NCBI RefSeq assembly: GCF_947623445.1
Contig: NC_135248.1
Location: 5,084,977-5,148,976, forward strand
From: Clavelina lepadiformis
Taxonomy: Eukaryota; Chordata; Ascidiacea; Aplousobranchia; Clavelinidae
DNA: 64,000 nt
Direction of reading: 5' to 3'
A program made the translations under genes and the position numbers. This document shows, in pieces, positions 6,806 through 18,248 of this stretch (position 1 is its first letter; each line of letters opens with the position of its first letter). The notes beneath the pieces were generated by a model. The model was not told where the DNA came from. It saw only the letters and a list, made by a program, of their open reading frames with translations, and searched no databases.

Positions 6806-7235
6806 TCCTCTTTTGTTAGATTACATCGGAAATGGTTGGTATCAAATTTGAATTTAAATATTAAGCTTGGAGGCTGATGCAACAAAATTCAATTTTAACA
6901 GGCACATTTGTGATAAGGCTGAATTAGGAAACAATTTCAAGTGTGAAGAGGTTGATATTGTGTTACATAGTGTTGGTTGGTTTCTTGTATTGTTTAATGA
7001 GAGGCGTCTACATTTTATCCAACCGTTCAAGCCAGCGAAAGTGAAAACTTGATGTTGATTTACTCCAAATGATAGCTTGAAAATTTGTGTCACTTTTACA
7101 ACTTTAACTTTCTTCTCCAATACCATGCGAAAGCGATAGGTAAAGAAAGCCATCTTGGTGTGTAAAGAATATTTGTTAGCCGCTATTCAGCGTGATGGGA
7201 TGAAGAAATATTGACAAGACGCACCGTAATTACAC

Positions 7236-7317
7236 TGGCAGTGGTGGGATTCGAATCCACGCCATCGAAATGACTGGTGCCTAAAACCAGCGGCTTAGAC
7301 CACTCGGCCACACTACC
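7236..7317 (-). tRNA. tRNA-Leu (TAG), TAG-2
   Basis: Same two stem mismatches (G24C, G53A) as TAG-1. Confidence 0.85.
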
Positions 7318-7470
7318 GCATTTACAAGCGATTTGAAATCTTAATTGCATTTTCAGTACATCTTCAAACGTACGAAACACTAACAAGCGGCCATCTCATT
7401 GATTTATTAAAGTAAAGAAGACCACTCCATGATTGCGGAGTGAAGATAAGCATAAAATTTGTAAATCCAA

Positions 7471-7552
7471 TGGCAGCGGTGGGATTCGAACCCACGCCAT
7501 CGCAATGACTGGTGCCTTAAACCAGCGCCTTAGACCGCTCGGCCACGCTACC
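7471..7552 (-). tRNA. tRNA-Leu (AAG), AAG-3
   Basis: Same variable-loop change as AAG-2; otherwise consensus. Confidence 0.95.
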
Positions 7553-7912
7553 TATGTTGCTAAGTAAGCGATCGGAGTCTCGTTTTAACCTCCCTGCACC
7601 AGATCGGTCTTCGAGGGAACAAGTTTGATACAAACAGAGTTTACGTGTAATTGTTGTTCCAAACCACTTTTAAATATCTTACACCATAATGGTTGTAGCA
7701 CAACATTTATAAAAGTTTCACAAGTTTGCGTTTCTACTGTCTCGCGTCATGTTTAACTTGCACGATTTGGGGTGTCTCCTAAATGTTCCAATTTAGTGTT
7801 TAGACTGATTCTCAGCAAGACCAATCGAGATTGATTAACGCTCTGGAGATGAAATAATAACTTTTGAGAAAGATCTGGCTTACAGTTTTCTGTAAGAATA
7901 CTGTAAAAGTCG

Positions 7913-7985
7913 CGCCCGATAAGGGATTTGAACCCTTGACCGTTGGATTAAAAGTCCAACGCTCTACCGACTGAGCTAACCGGGC
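7913..7985 (-). tRNA. tRNA-Lys (TTT), TTT-3
   Basis: Consensus copy with T4. Confidence 0.96.
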
Positions 7986-8415
7986 TCCTCTTTTGTTAGA
8001 TTACATCGGAAATGGGTGCTATCAAATTTGAATTTAAATATTAAGCTTGGAGGCTGATGCAACAAAATTCAATATTAACAGGCACGTTTGTGATAAGGCT
8101 GAATTAGGAAACAATTTCAAGTGCGAAGAGGTGGATATTGTGTTACATAGTGTTGGTTGGTTTCATGTATTGTTTGATGAGAGGCGTCTACATTTTATCC
8201 AACCGTTCAAGCCAGCGAAAGTCAAAACTTGATGTTGATTTACTCCAAATGATAGCTTGAAAATTTGTGTCACTTTTACAACTTTAACTTTCTTCTCCAA
8301 TACCATGCGAAAGCGATAGGTAAAGAAAGCCATCTTGGTGTGTAAAGAATATTTCTTAGCCGCTATTCAGCGTGATGGGATGAAGAAATATTGACAAGAC
8401 GCACCGTAATTACAC

Positions 8416-8497
8416 TGGCAGTAGTGGGATTCGAACCCACGCCATCGAAATGACCGGTTCCTAAAACCAGCGGCTTAGACCACTCGGCCACACTACC
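8416..8497 (-). tRNA. tRNA-Leu (TAG), TAG-3
   Basis: Anticodon TAG is kept. Changes: G24C in the D stem, C66T (wobble with G7), T28-G42 wobble in the anticodon stem and C38A in the loop. Confidence 0.85.
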
Positions 8498-8650
8498 TCG
8501 TTTACAAGCGATTTGAAATCTTAATTGCATTTTCAGTACATCTTCAAACGTACGAAACACTAAAAAGCGGCCATCTCATTGATTTATTAAAGTAAGGAAG
8601 ACCACTCCATGATTGCGGAGTGAAGTTAAGCATAAAATTTGTAAATCCAA

Positions 8651-8732
8651 TGGCAGCGGTGGGATTCGAACCCACGCCATCGAAATGACTGGTGCCTTAA
8701 ACCAGCGCCTTAGACCGCTCGGCCACGCTACC
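8651..8732 (-). tRNA. tRNA-Leu (AAG), AAG-4
   Basis: Consensus copy. Confidence 0.96.
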
Positions 8733-9092
8733 TATGTTGCTAAGTAAGCGATCGGAGTCTCGTTTTAACCTCCCTGCACCAGATCGGTCTTCGAGGGAAC
8801 AAGTTTGATACAAACAGAGTTTACGTGTAATTGTTGTTCCAAACCACTTTTAAATATCTTACACCATAATGGTTGTAACACAACATTTATAAAAGTTTCA
8901 CAAGTTTGCGTTTCTACTGTCTCGCGTCATGTTTAACTTGCACGATTTGGGGTGTCTCCTAAATATTCCAATTTAGTGTTTAGACTGACTCTCAGCAAGA
9001 CCAATCGAGATTGATTAACGCTCTGGAGATGAAATAATAACTTTTGCGAAAGATCTGGCTTACAGTTTTCTGTCAGAATACTGTAAAAGTCG

Positions 9093-9165
9093 CGCCCGAT
9101 AAGGGATTTGAACCCTTGACAGTTGGATTAAAAGTCCAACGCTCTACCGACTGAGCTAACCGGGC
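9093..9165 (-). tRNA. tRNA-Lys (TTT), TTT-4
   Basis: One change just after the anticodon stem (about position 44); stems are intact. Confidence 0.95.
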
Positions 9166-9595
9166 TCCTCTTTTGTTAGATTACATCGGAAATGGTTGGT
9201 ATCAAATTTGAATTTAAATATTAAGCTTGGAGGCTGATGCAACAAAATTCAATTTTAACAGGCACATTTGTGATAAGGCTGAATTAGGAAACAATTTCAA
9301 GTGTGAAGAGGTTGATATTGTGTTACATAGTGTTAGTTGGTTTCATGTATTGTTTAATGAGAGGCGTCTACATTTTATCCAACCGTTCAAGCCAGCGAAA
9401 GTCAAAACTTGATGTCGATTTACTCCAAATGATAGCTTGAAAATTTGTGTCACTTTTACAACTTTAACTTTCTTCTCCAATACCATGCGAAAGCGATAGG
9501 TAAAGAAAGCCATCTTGGTGTGTAAAGAATATTTCTTAGCCGCTATTCAGCGTGATGAGATGAAGAAATATTGACAAGACGCACCGTAATTACAC

Positions 9596-9677
9596 TGGCA
9601 GTGGTGGGATTCGAACCCACGCCATCGAAATGACTGGTGCCTAAAACCAGCGGCTTAGACCACTCGGCCACACTACC
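9596..9677 (-). tRNA. tRNA-Leu (TAG), TAG-4
   Basis: Only G24C departs from consensus; T arm normal. Confidence 0.9.
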
Positions 9678-9830
9678 GCATTTACAAACGATTTGAAATC
9701 TTAATTGGATTTACAGTACATCTTCAAACGTACGAAACACTAACAAGCGGTCATCTCATTGATTTCGTAAAGTAAGGAAGACCACTCCATGATTGCGAAG
9801 TGAAGTTAAGCATAAAATTTGTAAATCCAA

Positions 9831-9912
9831 TGGCAGCGGTGGGATTCGAACCCACGCCATCGAAATGACTGGTGCTTTAAACGAGCGCCTTAGAACGCTC
9901 GGCAACGCTACC
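9831..9912 (-). tRNA. tRNA-Leu body with AAA anticodon, AAG-5, likely pseudogene
   Basis: The loop reads TTAAAGC, so the anticodon is AAA (phenylalanine UUU) in an otherwise tRNA-Leu(AAG) body. It also has a C29-C41 mismatch, a changed position 9 and a broken GG pair in the D loop. If made and charged with leucine it would misread Phe codons, so it is more likely silent. Unique in the window. Confidence 0.75.
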
Positions 9913-10272
9913 TATGTTGCTAAGTAAGCGATCGGAGTCTCGTTTTAACCTCCCTGCACCAGATCGGTCTTCGAGGGAACAAGTTTGATACAAACAGACT
10001 TTACGTGTAATTGTTGTTCCAAACCACTTTTAAATATCTTACACCATAATGGTTGTAACACAACATTTATAAAAGTTTCACAAGTTTGCGTTTCTACTGT
10101 CTCGCGTCATGTTTAACTTGCACGATTTTGGGTTTTTCCTAATTATTCCAATTTAGTGTTTAGACTGATTCTCAACAAGATCAATCGAGATTGATTAACG
10201 CTCTGGAGATGAAATAATAACTTTTGCGAAAGATCAGGCTTACAGTTTTCTGTCAGAATACTGTAAAAGTCG

Positions 10273-10345
10273 CGCCCGATAAGGGATTTGAACCCTTGAC
10301 CGTTGGATTAAAAGTCCAACGCTCTACCGACTGAGCTAACCGGGC
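10273..10345 (-). tRNA. tRNA-Lys (TTT), TTT-5
   Basis: Consensus copy with T4. Confidence 0.96.
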
Positions 10346-10775
10346 TCCTCTTTTGTTAGATTACATCGGAAATGGTTGCTATCAAATTTGAATTTAAATA
10401 TTAAGCTTGGAGGCTGATGCAACAAAATTCAAATTTAACAGGCACATTTGTGATAAGGCTGAATTAGGAAACAATTTCAAGTGTGAAGAGGTTGATATTG
10501 TGTTACATAGTGTTGGTTAGTTTCATGTATTGTTTGATGAGAGGCGTTTACATTTTATCCAACCGTTCAAGCCAGCGAAAGTCAGAACTTGATGCTGATT
10601 TACTCCAAATGATAGCTTGAAAATTTGTGTCACTTTTACAACTTTAACTTTCTTCTCCAATACCATGCGAAAGCGATAGGTAAAGAAAGCCATCTTGGTG
10701 TGTAAAGAATATTTCTTAGCCGCTATTCAGCGTGATGAGATGAAGAAATATTGACAAGACGCACTGTAATTACAC

Positions 10776-10857
10776 TGGCAGTGGTGGGATTCGAATCCAC
10801 GCCATCGAAATGACTGGTGCCTAAAACCAGCGGCTTAGACCACTCGGCCACACTACC
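10776..10857 (-). tRNA. tRNA-Leu (TAG), TAG-5
   Basis: G24C and G53A, as in TAG-1. Confidence 0.85.
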
Positions 10858-11010
10858 GCGTTTACAAACGATTTGAAATCTTAATTGCATTTACAGTACA
10901 TCTTCAAACGTACGAAACACTAACAAGCGTTCATCTCATTGATTTCGTAAAGTAAGGAAGACCAATCCATGATTGCGAAGTGAAGTTAAGCATAAAATTT
11001 GTAAATCCAA

Positions 11011-11092
11011 TGGCAGCGGTGGGATTCGAACCCACGCCATCGAAATGACTGGTGCCTTAAACGAGCGCCTTAGACCGCTCGGCAACGCTACC
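11011..11092 (-). tRNA. tRNA-Leu (AAG), AAG-6
   Basis: Anticodon AAG with a C29-C41 mismatch and position 9 G to T. This pair of changes marks a subfamily (AAG-5, 6, 12-15, 20-23). Confidence 0.88.
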
Positions 11093-11452
11093 TATGTTGC
11101 TAAGTAAGCGATCGGAGTCTCGTTTTAACCTCCCTGCACCAGATCGGTCTTCGAGGGAACAAGTTTGATACAAACAGAGTTTACGTGTAATTGTTGTTCC
11201 AAACCACTTTTAAATATCTTACACCATAATGGTTGTAGCACAACATTTATAAAAGTTTCACAAGTTTGCGTTTCTACTGTCTCGCGTCATGTTTAACTTG
11301 CACGATTTGGGGTGTCTCCTAAATGTTCCAATTTAGTGTTTAGACTGATTCTCAGTAAGACCAATCGAGATTGATTAACGCTCTGGAGATGAAATAATAA
11401 CTTTTGAGAAAGATCTGGCTTACAGTTTTCTGTCAGAATACTGTAAAAGTCG

Positions 11453-11525
11453 CGCCCGATAAGGGATTTGAACCCTTGACCGTTGGATTAAAAGTCCAAC
11501 GCTCTACCGACTGAGCTAACCGGGC
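11453..11525 (-). tRNA. tRNA-Lys (TTT), TTT-6
   Basis: Consensus copy. The next tRNA to its right is another Lys because of a deletion. Confidence 0.96.
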
Positions 11526-11864
11526 TCCTGTTTCTTTTGTTAGATTACATCGGAAATGCGTGCTATCAAATTTGAATTTAAATATTAAGCTTGGAGGCTG
11601 ATGCAACAAAATTCAATATTAACAGGCACATTTGTGATAAGGCTGAATTAGGAAACAATTTCACAAGTTTCACAAGTTTGCGTTTCTACTGTCTCGCGTC
11701 ATGTTTAACTTGCACGATTTGAGGTGTCTCCTAAATATTCCAATTTAGTGTTTAGACTGACTCTCAGCAAGACCAATCGAGATTGATTAACGCTCTGGAG
11801 ATGAAATAATAACTTTTGCGAAAGATCTGGCTTACAGTTTTCTGTCAGAATACTGTAAAAGTCG
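11526..11864. repeat. Deletion junction unit: Lys next to Lys
   Basis: Near 11660 the Lys-Leu(TAG) spacer jumps into the Leu(AAG)-Lys spacer, so this unit lacks Leu(TAG) and Leu(AAG). Lys starts are 412 bp apart instead of 1180, a net loss of 768 bp. The join sits in a CACAAGTTT motif present twice, suggesting a short-homology or template-switch event. Confidence 0.9.
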
Positions 11865-11937
11865 CGCCCGATAAGGGATTTGAACCCTTGACCGTTGGAT
11901 TAAAAGTCCAACGCTCTACCGACTGAGCTAACCGGGC
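11865..11937 (-). tRNA. tRNA-Lys (TTT), TTT-7
   Basis: Consensus copy with T4, just right of the deletion junction. Confidence 0.96.
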
Positions 11938-12366
11938 TCCTCCTTGTTAGATTACATCGGAAATGGTTGGTATCAAATTTGAATTTAAATATTAAGCTTG
12001 GAGGTTGATGCAACAAAATTCAATTTTAACAGGCACAATTGTGATAAGGCTGAATTAGGAAAAGATTTCAAGTGTGAAGAGGTTGATATTGTGTTACATA
12101 GTGTTGGTTGGTTTCATGTATTGTTTAATGAGAGGCGTCTACATTTTATCCAACCGTTCAAGCCAGCGAAAGTCAAAACTTGATGTTGATTTACTCCAAA
12201 TGATAGCTTGAAAATTTGTGTCACTTTTACAAGTTTAACTTTCTTCTCCAATACCATGCGAAAGCGATAGGTAAAGAAAGCCATCTTGGTGTGTAAAGAA
12301 TATTTCTTAGCCGCTATTCAGCGTGATGGGATGAAGAAATATTGACAAGACGCACCGTAATTACAC

Positions 12367-12448
12367 TGGCAGTGGTGGGATTCAAACCCACGCCATCGAA
12401 ATGACTGGTGCTTAAAACCAGCGCCTTAGACCACTCGGCCACACTACC
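12367..12448 (-). tRNA. tRNA-Leu with TAA anticodon, TAG-6
   Basis: The loop reads TTTAAGC, so the anticodon is TAA and would read UUA, still leucine. It differs from its close relative TAG-9 (16319) by that one base. Both also carry C56T in the B box and T loop, which may reduce transcription. It is the only Leu(TAA) gene in the window. Confidence 0.85.
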
Positions 12449-12601
12449 GCCTTTACAAGCGATTTGAAATCTTAATTGCATTTTCAGTACATCTTCAAAC
12501 GTACGAAACACTAACAAGCGGCCATCTCATTGATTTATTAAAGTAAGGAAGACCACTCCATGATTGCGGAGTGAAGTTAAGCATAAAATTTGTAAATCCA
12601 A

Positions 12602-12683
12602 TAGCAGCGGTGGGATTCGAACCCACGCCATCGAAATGACTGGTGCCTTAAACCAGCGCCTTAGACCGCTCGGCCACGCTACC
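12602..12683 (-). tRNA. tRNA-Leu (AAG), AAG-7
   Basis: C72T turns the first acceptor pair into G-U; rest consensus. Confidence 0.92.
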
Positions 12684-13043
12684 TATGTTGCTAAGTAAGC
12701 GATCGGAGTCTCGTTTTAACCTCCCTGCACCAGATCGGTCTTCGAGGGAACAAGTTTGATACAAACAGAGTTTACGTGTAATTGTTGTTCCAAACCACTT
12801 TTAAATATCTTACACCATAATGGTTGTAACACAACATTTATAAAAGTTTCACAAGTTTGCGTTTCTACTGTCTCGCGTCATGTTTAACTTGCACGATTTG
12901 GGGTGTCTCCTAATTATTCCAATTTAGTGTTTAGACTGACTCTCAGCAAGACCAATCGAGATTGATTAACGCTCTGGAGATGAAATAATAACTTTTGCGA
13001 AAGATCTGGCTTACAGTTTTTTGTCAGAATACTGTAAAAGTCG

Positions 13044-13116
13044 CGCCCGATAAGGGATTTGAACTCTTGACCGTTGGATTAAAAGTCCAACGCTCTACCG
13101 ACTGAGCTAACCGGGC
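13044..13116 (-). tRNA. tRNA-Lys (TTT), TTT-8
   Basis: One T-stem base is changed (AAGGG to AAGAG), giving an A-C mismatch. Confidence 0.88.
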
Positions 13117-13546
13117 TCCTCTTTTGTTAGATTACATCGGAAATGGTTGGTATCAAATTTGAATTTAAATATTAAGCTTGGAGGCTGATGCAACAAAATT
13201 CAATTTTAACAGGCACATTTGTGATAAGGCTGAATTAGGAAACAATTTCAAGTGTGAAGAGGTTGATATTGTGTTACATAGTGTTGGTTAGTTTCATGTA
13301 TTGTTTGATGAGAGGCGTCTACATTTTATCCAACCGTTCAAGCCAGCGAAAGTGAAAACTTGATGTTGATTTACTCCAAATGATAGCTTGAAAATATGTG
13401 TCACTTTTACAACTTTAACTTTCTTCTACAATACCATGCGAAAGCGATAGGCAAAGAAAGCCATCTTGGTGTGTAAAGAATATTTCTTAGCCACTATTCA
13501 GCGTGATGGGGTGAAGAAATATTGACAAGATGCACCGTAATAACAC

Positions 13547-13628
13547 TGGCAGTGGTGGGATTCGAACCCACGCCATCGAAATGACTGGTGCCTAAAACCA
13601 GCGCCTTAGACCACTCGGCCACACTACC
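13547..13628 (-). tRNA. tRNA-Leu (TAG), TAG-7
   Basis: First fully consensus Leu(TAG) copy from the left. Confidence 0.95.
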
Positions 13629-13781
13629 GCGTTTATAAGCGAATTGAAATCTTAATTGGATTTTCAGTGCATCTTCAAACGTACGAAATACTAACAAGCG
13701 GTCATCTCATTGATTTATTAAAGTAAGAAAGACCACTCCATGATTGCGGAGTGAAGTTAAGCATAAAATTTGTAAATCCAA

Positions 13782-13863
13782 TAGCAGCGGTGGGATTCCA
13801 ACCCACGCCATCGAAATGACTGGTGCCTTAAACCAGCGCCTTAGACCGCTCTGCCACGCTACC
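13782..13863 (-). tRNA. tRNA-Leu (AAG), AAG-8, probably degenerate
   Basis: C56G in the T loop and B box, C12A in the D stem and A box, and C72T at the acceptor end. Both internal promoter boxes are hit. Same set as AAG-11 and AAG-19. Confidence 0.8.
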
Positions 13864-14223
13864 TATGTTGTTAAGTAAGCGATCGGAGTCTCGTTTTAAC
13901 CTCCCTGCACCAGATCGGTCTTCGAGGGAACAAGTTTGATACAAACAGAGTTTACGTGTAATTGTTGTTCCAAACCACTTTTAAATATCTTACACCATAA
14001 TGGTTGTAGCACAACATTTATAAAAGTTTCACAAGTTTGCGTTTCTACTGTCTCGCGTCATGTTTAACTTGCACGATTTGGGGTGTCTCCTAAATGTTCC
14101 AATTTAGTGTTTAGACTGATTCTCAGTAAGACCAATCGAGATTGATTAACGCTCTGGAGATGAAATAATAACTTTTGAGAAAGATCTGGCTTACAGTTTT
14201 CTGTCAGAATACTGTAAAAGTCG

Positions 14224-14296
14224 CGCCCGATAAGGGATTTGAACCCTTGACCGTTGGATTAAAAGTCCAACGCTCTACCGACTGAGCTAACCGGGC
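14224..14296 (-). tRNA. tRNA-Lys (TTT), TTT-9
   Basis: Consensus copy; left partner of the second Lys-Lys junction. Confidence 0.96.
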
Positions 14297-14635
14297 TCCT
14301 GTTTCTTTTGTTAGATTACATCGGAAATGCGTGCTATCAAATTTGAATTTAAATATTAAGCTTGGAGGCTGATGCAACAAAATTCAATATTAACAGGCAC
14401 ATTTGTGATAAGGCTGAATTAGGAAACAATTTCACAAGTTTCACAAGTTTGCGTTTCTACTGTCTCGCGTCATGTTTAACTTGCACGATTTGGGGTGTCT
14501 CCTAAATATTCCAATTTAGTGTTTAGACTGACTCTCAGCAAGACCAATCGAGATTGATTAACGCTCTGGAGATGAAATAATAATTTTTGCGAAAGATCTG
14601 GCTTACAGTTTTTTGTCAGAATACTGTAAAAGTCG
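14297..14635. repeat. Second copy of the Lys-Lys deletion junction
   Basis: The same 768-bp deletion and the same doubled CACAAGTTT join as at 11526-11864, 2771 bp to the right. The deletion therefore happened once and was then duplicated. Confidence 0.9.
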
Positions 14636-14708
14636 CGCCCGATAAGGGATTTGAACCCTTGACCGTTGGATTAAAAGTCCAACGCTCTACCGACTGAGCT
14701 AACCGGGC
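14636..14708 (-). tRNA. tRNA-Lys (TTT), TTT-10
   Basis: Consensus copy with T4. Confidence 0.96.
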
Positions 14709-15138
14709 TCCTCTTTTGTTAGATTACATCGGAAATGGTTGGTATCAAATTTGAATTTAAATATTAAGCTTGGAGGCTGATGCAACAAAATTCAATTTTA
14801 ACAGGCACATTTGTGATAAGGCTGAATTAGGAAACAATTTCAAGTGTGAAGAGGTTGATATTGTGTTACATAGTGTTGGTTGGTTTCATGTATTGTTTAA
14901 TGAGAGGCGTCTACATTTTATCCAACCGTTCAAGCCAGCGAAAGTCAAAACTTGATGTTGATTTACTCCAAATGATAGCTTGAAAATTTGTGTCACTTTT
15001 ACAACTTTAACTTTCTTCTCCAATACCATGCGAAAGCGATAGGTAAAGAAAGCCATCTTGGTGTGTAAAGAATATTTCTTAGCCGCTATTCAGCGTGATG
15101 GGATGAAGAAATATTGACAAGACGCACCGTAATTACAC

Positions 15139-15220
15139 TGGCAGTGGTGGGATTCGAACCCACGCCATCGAAATGACTGGTGCCTAAAACCAGCGCCTTA
15201 GACCACTCGGCCACACTACC
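15139..15220 (-). tRNA. tRNA-Leu (TAG), TAG-8
   Basis: Consensus copy. Confidence 0.95.
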
Positions 15221-15373
15221 GCATTTACAAGCGATTTGAAATCTTAATTGCATTTTCAGTACATCTTCAAACGTACGAAACACTAACAAGCGGCCATCTC
15301 ATTGATTTATTAAAGTAAGGAAGACCACTCCATGATTGCGGAGTGAAGTTAAGCATAAAATTTGTAAATCCAA

Positions 15374-15455
15374 TGGCAGCGGTGGGATTCGAACCCACGC
15401 CATCGAAATGACTGGTGCCTTAAACCAGCGCCTTAGACCGCTCGGCCACGCTACC
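15374..15455 (-). tRNA. tRNA-Leu (AAG), AAG-9
   Basis: Consensus copy. Confidence 0.96.
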
Positions 15456-15815
15456 TATGTTGTTAAGTAAGCGATCGGAGTCTCCTTTTAACCTCCCTGC
15501 ACCAGATCGGTCTTCGAGGGAACAAGTTTGATACAAACAGACTTTACGTGTAATTGCTGTTCCGAACCACTTTTAAATATCTTACACCATAATGGTTGTA
15601 ACACAACATTTATAAAAGTTTCACAAGTTTGCGTTTCTACTGTCTCGCGTCATGTTTAACTTGCACGATTTGGGGTTTCTCCTAAATATTCCAATTTAGT
15701 GTTTAGACTGACTCTCAGCAAGACCAATCGAGATTGATTAACGCTCTGGAGATGAAATAATAACTTTTGCGAAAGATCTGGCTTACAGTTTTCTGTCAGA
15801 ATACTGTAAAAGTCG

Positions 15816-15888
15816 CGCCCGATAAGGGATTTGAACCCTTGACCGTTGGATTAAAAGTCCAACGCTCTACCGACTGAGCTAACCGGGC
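15816..15888 (-). tRNA. tRNA-Lys (TTT), TTT-11
   Basis: Consensus copy with T4. Confidence 0.96.
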
Positions 15889-16318
15889 TCCTCTTTTGTT
15901 AGATTACATCGGAAATGGTTGGTATCAAATTTGAATTTAAATATTAAGCTTGGAGGTTGATGCAACAAAATTCAATTTTAACAGGCACAATTGTGATAAG
16001 GCTGAATTAGGAAACAATTTCAAGTGTGAAGAGGTTGATATTGTGTTACATAGTGTTGGTTGGTTTCATGTATTGTTTAATGAGAGGCGTCTACATTTTA
16101 TCCAACCGTTCAAGCCAGCGAAAGTCAAAACTTGATGTTGATTTACTCCAAATGATAGCTTGAAAATTTGTGTCACTTTTACAAGTTTAACTTTCTTCTC
16201 CAATACCATGCGAAAGCGATAGGTAAAGAAAGCCATCTTGGTGTGTAAAGAATATTTCTTAGCCGCTATTCAGCGTGATGGGATGAAGAAATATTGACAA
16301 GACGCACCGTAATTACAC

Positions 16319-16400
16319 TGGCAGTGGTGGGATTCAAACCCACGCCATCGAAATGACTGGTGCCTAAAACCAGCGCCTTAGACCACTCGGCCACACTACC
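16319..16400 (-). tRNA. tRNA-Leu (TAG), TAG-9
   Basis: C56T in the T loop and B box; anticodon TAG kept. Confidence 0.9.
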
Positions 16401-16553
16401 GCCTTTACAAGCGATTTGAAATCTTAATTGCATTTTCAGTACATCTTCAAACGTACGAAACACTAACAAGCGGCCATCTCATTGATTTATTAAAGTAAGG
16501 AAGACCACTCCATGATTGCGGAGTGAAGTTAAGCATAAAATTTGTAAATCCAA

Positions 16554-16635
16554 TAGCAGCGGTGGGATTCGAACCCACGCCATCGAAATGACTGGTGCCT
16601 TAAACCAGCGCCTTAGACCGCTCGGCCACGCTACC
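16554..16635 (-). tRNA. tRNA-Leu (AAG), AAG-10
   Basis: C72T only, as in AAG-7. Confidence 0.92.
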
Positions 16636-16995
16636 TATGTTGCTAAGTAAGCGATCGGAGTCTCGTTTTAACCTCCCTGCACCAGATCGGTCTTCGAGGG
16701 AACAAGTTTGATACAAACAGAGTTTACGTGTAATTGTTGTTCCAAACCACTTTTAAATATCTTACACCATAATGGTTGTAACACAACATTTATAAAAGTT
16801 TCACAAGTTTGCGTTTCTACTGTCTCGCGTCATGTTTAACTTGCACGATTTGGGGTGTCTCCTAAATATTCCAATTTAGTGTTTAGACTGACTCTCAGCA
16901 AGACCAATCGAGATTGATTAACGCTCTGGAGATGAAATAATAACTTTTGCGAAAGATCTGGCTTACAGTTTTTTGTCAGAATACTGTAAAAGTCG

Positions 16996-17068
16996 CGCCC
17001 GATAAGGGATTTGAACCCTTGACCGTTGGATTAAAAGTCCAACGCTCTACCGACTGAGCTAACCGGGC
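16996..17068 (-). tRNA. tRNA-Lys (TTT), TTT-12
   Basis: Consensus copy. The left edge of the 9466-bp duplication falls inside it. Confidence 0.96.
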
Positions 17069-17498
17069 TCCTCTTTTGTTAGATTACATCGGAAATGGTT
17101 GGTATCAAATTTGAATTTAAATATTAAGCTTGGAGGCTGATGCAACAAAATTCAATTTTAACAGGCACATTTGTGATAAGGCTGAATTAGGAAACAATTT
17201 CAAGTGTGAAGAGGTTGATATTGTGTTACATAGTGTTGGTTAGTTTCATGTATTGTTTGATGAGAGGCGTCTACATTTTATCCAACCGTTCAAGCCAGCG
17301 AAAGTGAAAACTTGATGTTGATTTACTCCAAATGATAGCTTGAAAATATGTGTCACTTTTACAACTTTAACTTTCTTCTACAATACCATGCGAAAGCGAT
17401 AGGCAAAGAAAGCCATCTTGGTGTGTAAGGAATATTTCTTAGCCACTATTCAGCGTGATGGGGTGAAGAAATATTGACAAGATGCACCGTAATAACAC

Positions 17499-17580
17499 TG
17501 GCAGTGGTGGGATTCGAACCCACGCCATCGAAATGACTGGTGCCTAAAACCAGCGCCTTAGACCACTCGGCCACACTACC
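17499..17580 (-). tRNA. tRNA-Leu (TAG), TAG-10
   Basis: Consensus copy. Confidence 0.95.
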
Positions 17581-17733
17581 GCGTTTATAAGCGAATTGAA
17601 ATCTTAATTGGATTTTCAGTGCATCTTCAAACGTACGAAATACTAACAAGCGGTCATCTCATTGATTTATTAAAGTAAGAAAGACCACTCCATGATTGCG
17701 GAGTGAAGTTAAGCATAAAATTTGTGAATCCAA

Positions 17734-17815
17734 TAGCAGCGGTGGGATTCCAACCCACGCCATCGAAATGACTGGTGCCTTAAACCAGCGCCTTAGACCG
17801 CTCTGCCACGCTACC
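17734..17815 (-). tRNA. tRNA-Leu (AAG), AAG-11, probably degenerate
   Basis: C56G, C12A and C72T, as in AAG-8. Confidence 0.8.
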
Positions 17816-18175
17816 TATGTTGTTAAGTAAGCGATCGGAGTCTCGTTTTAACCTCCCTGCACCAGATCGGTCTTCGAGGGAACAAGTTTGATACAAACAG
17901 ACTTTACGTGTAATTGTTGTTCCAAACCACTTTTAAATATCTTACACCATAATGGTTGTAACACAACATTTATAAAAGTTTCACAAGTTTACGTTTCTAC
18001 TGTCTCGCGTCATGTTTAACTTGCACGATTTGGGGTGTCTCCTAAATGTTCCAATTTAGTGTTTAGACTGACTCTCAGCAAGACCAATCGAGATGAATTA
18101 ACGCTCTGGAGATGAAATAATAACTTTTGCGAAAGATCTGGCTTACAAATTTCTGTCAGAATACTGTGAAAGTCG

Positions 18176-18248
18176 CGCCCGATAAGGGATTTGAACCCTT
18201 GACCGTTGGATTAAAAGTCCAACGCTCTACCGACTGAGCTAACCGGGC
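18176..18248 (-). tRNA. tRNA-Lys (TTT), TTT-13, weakened terminator
   Basis: The gene is consensus, but its TTTT reads TTTC, so termination may be leaky. Confidence 0.95.

Noticed and set aside
7190-7230. Box C-like GTGATGA in some Lys-Leu(TAG) spacers, suggesting a snoRNA
   Set aside because: Present only in a subset of units and no box D follows at a suitable distance.
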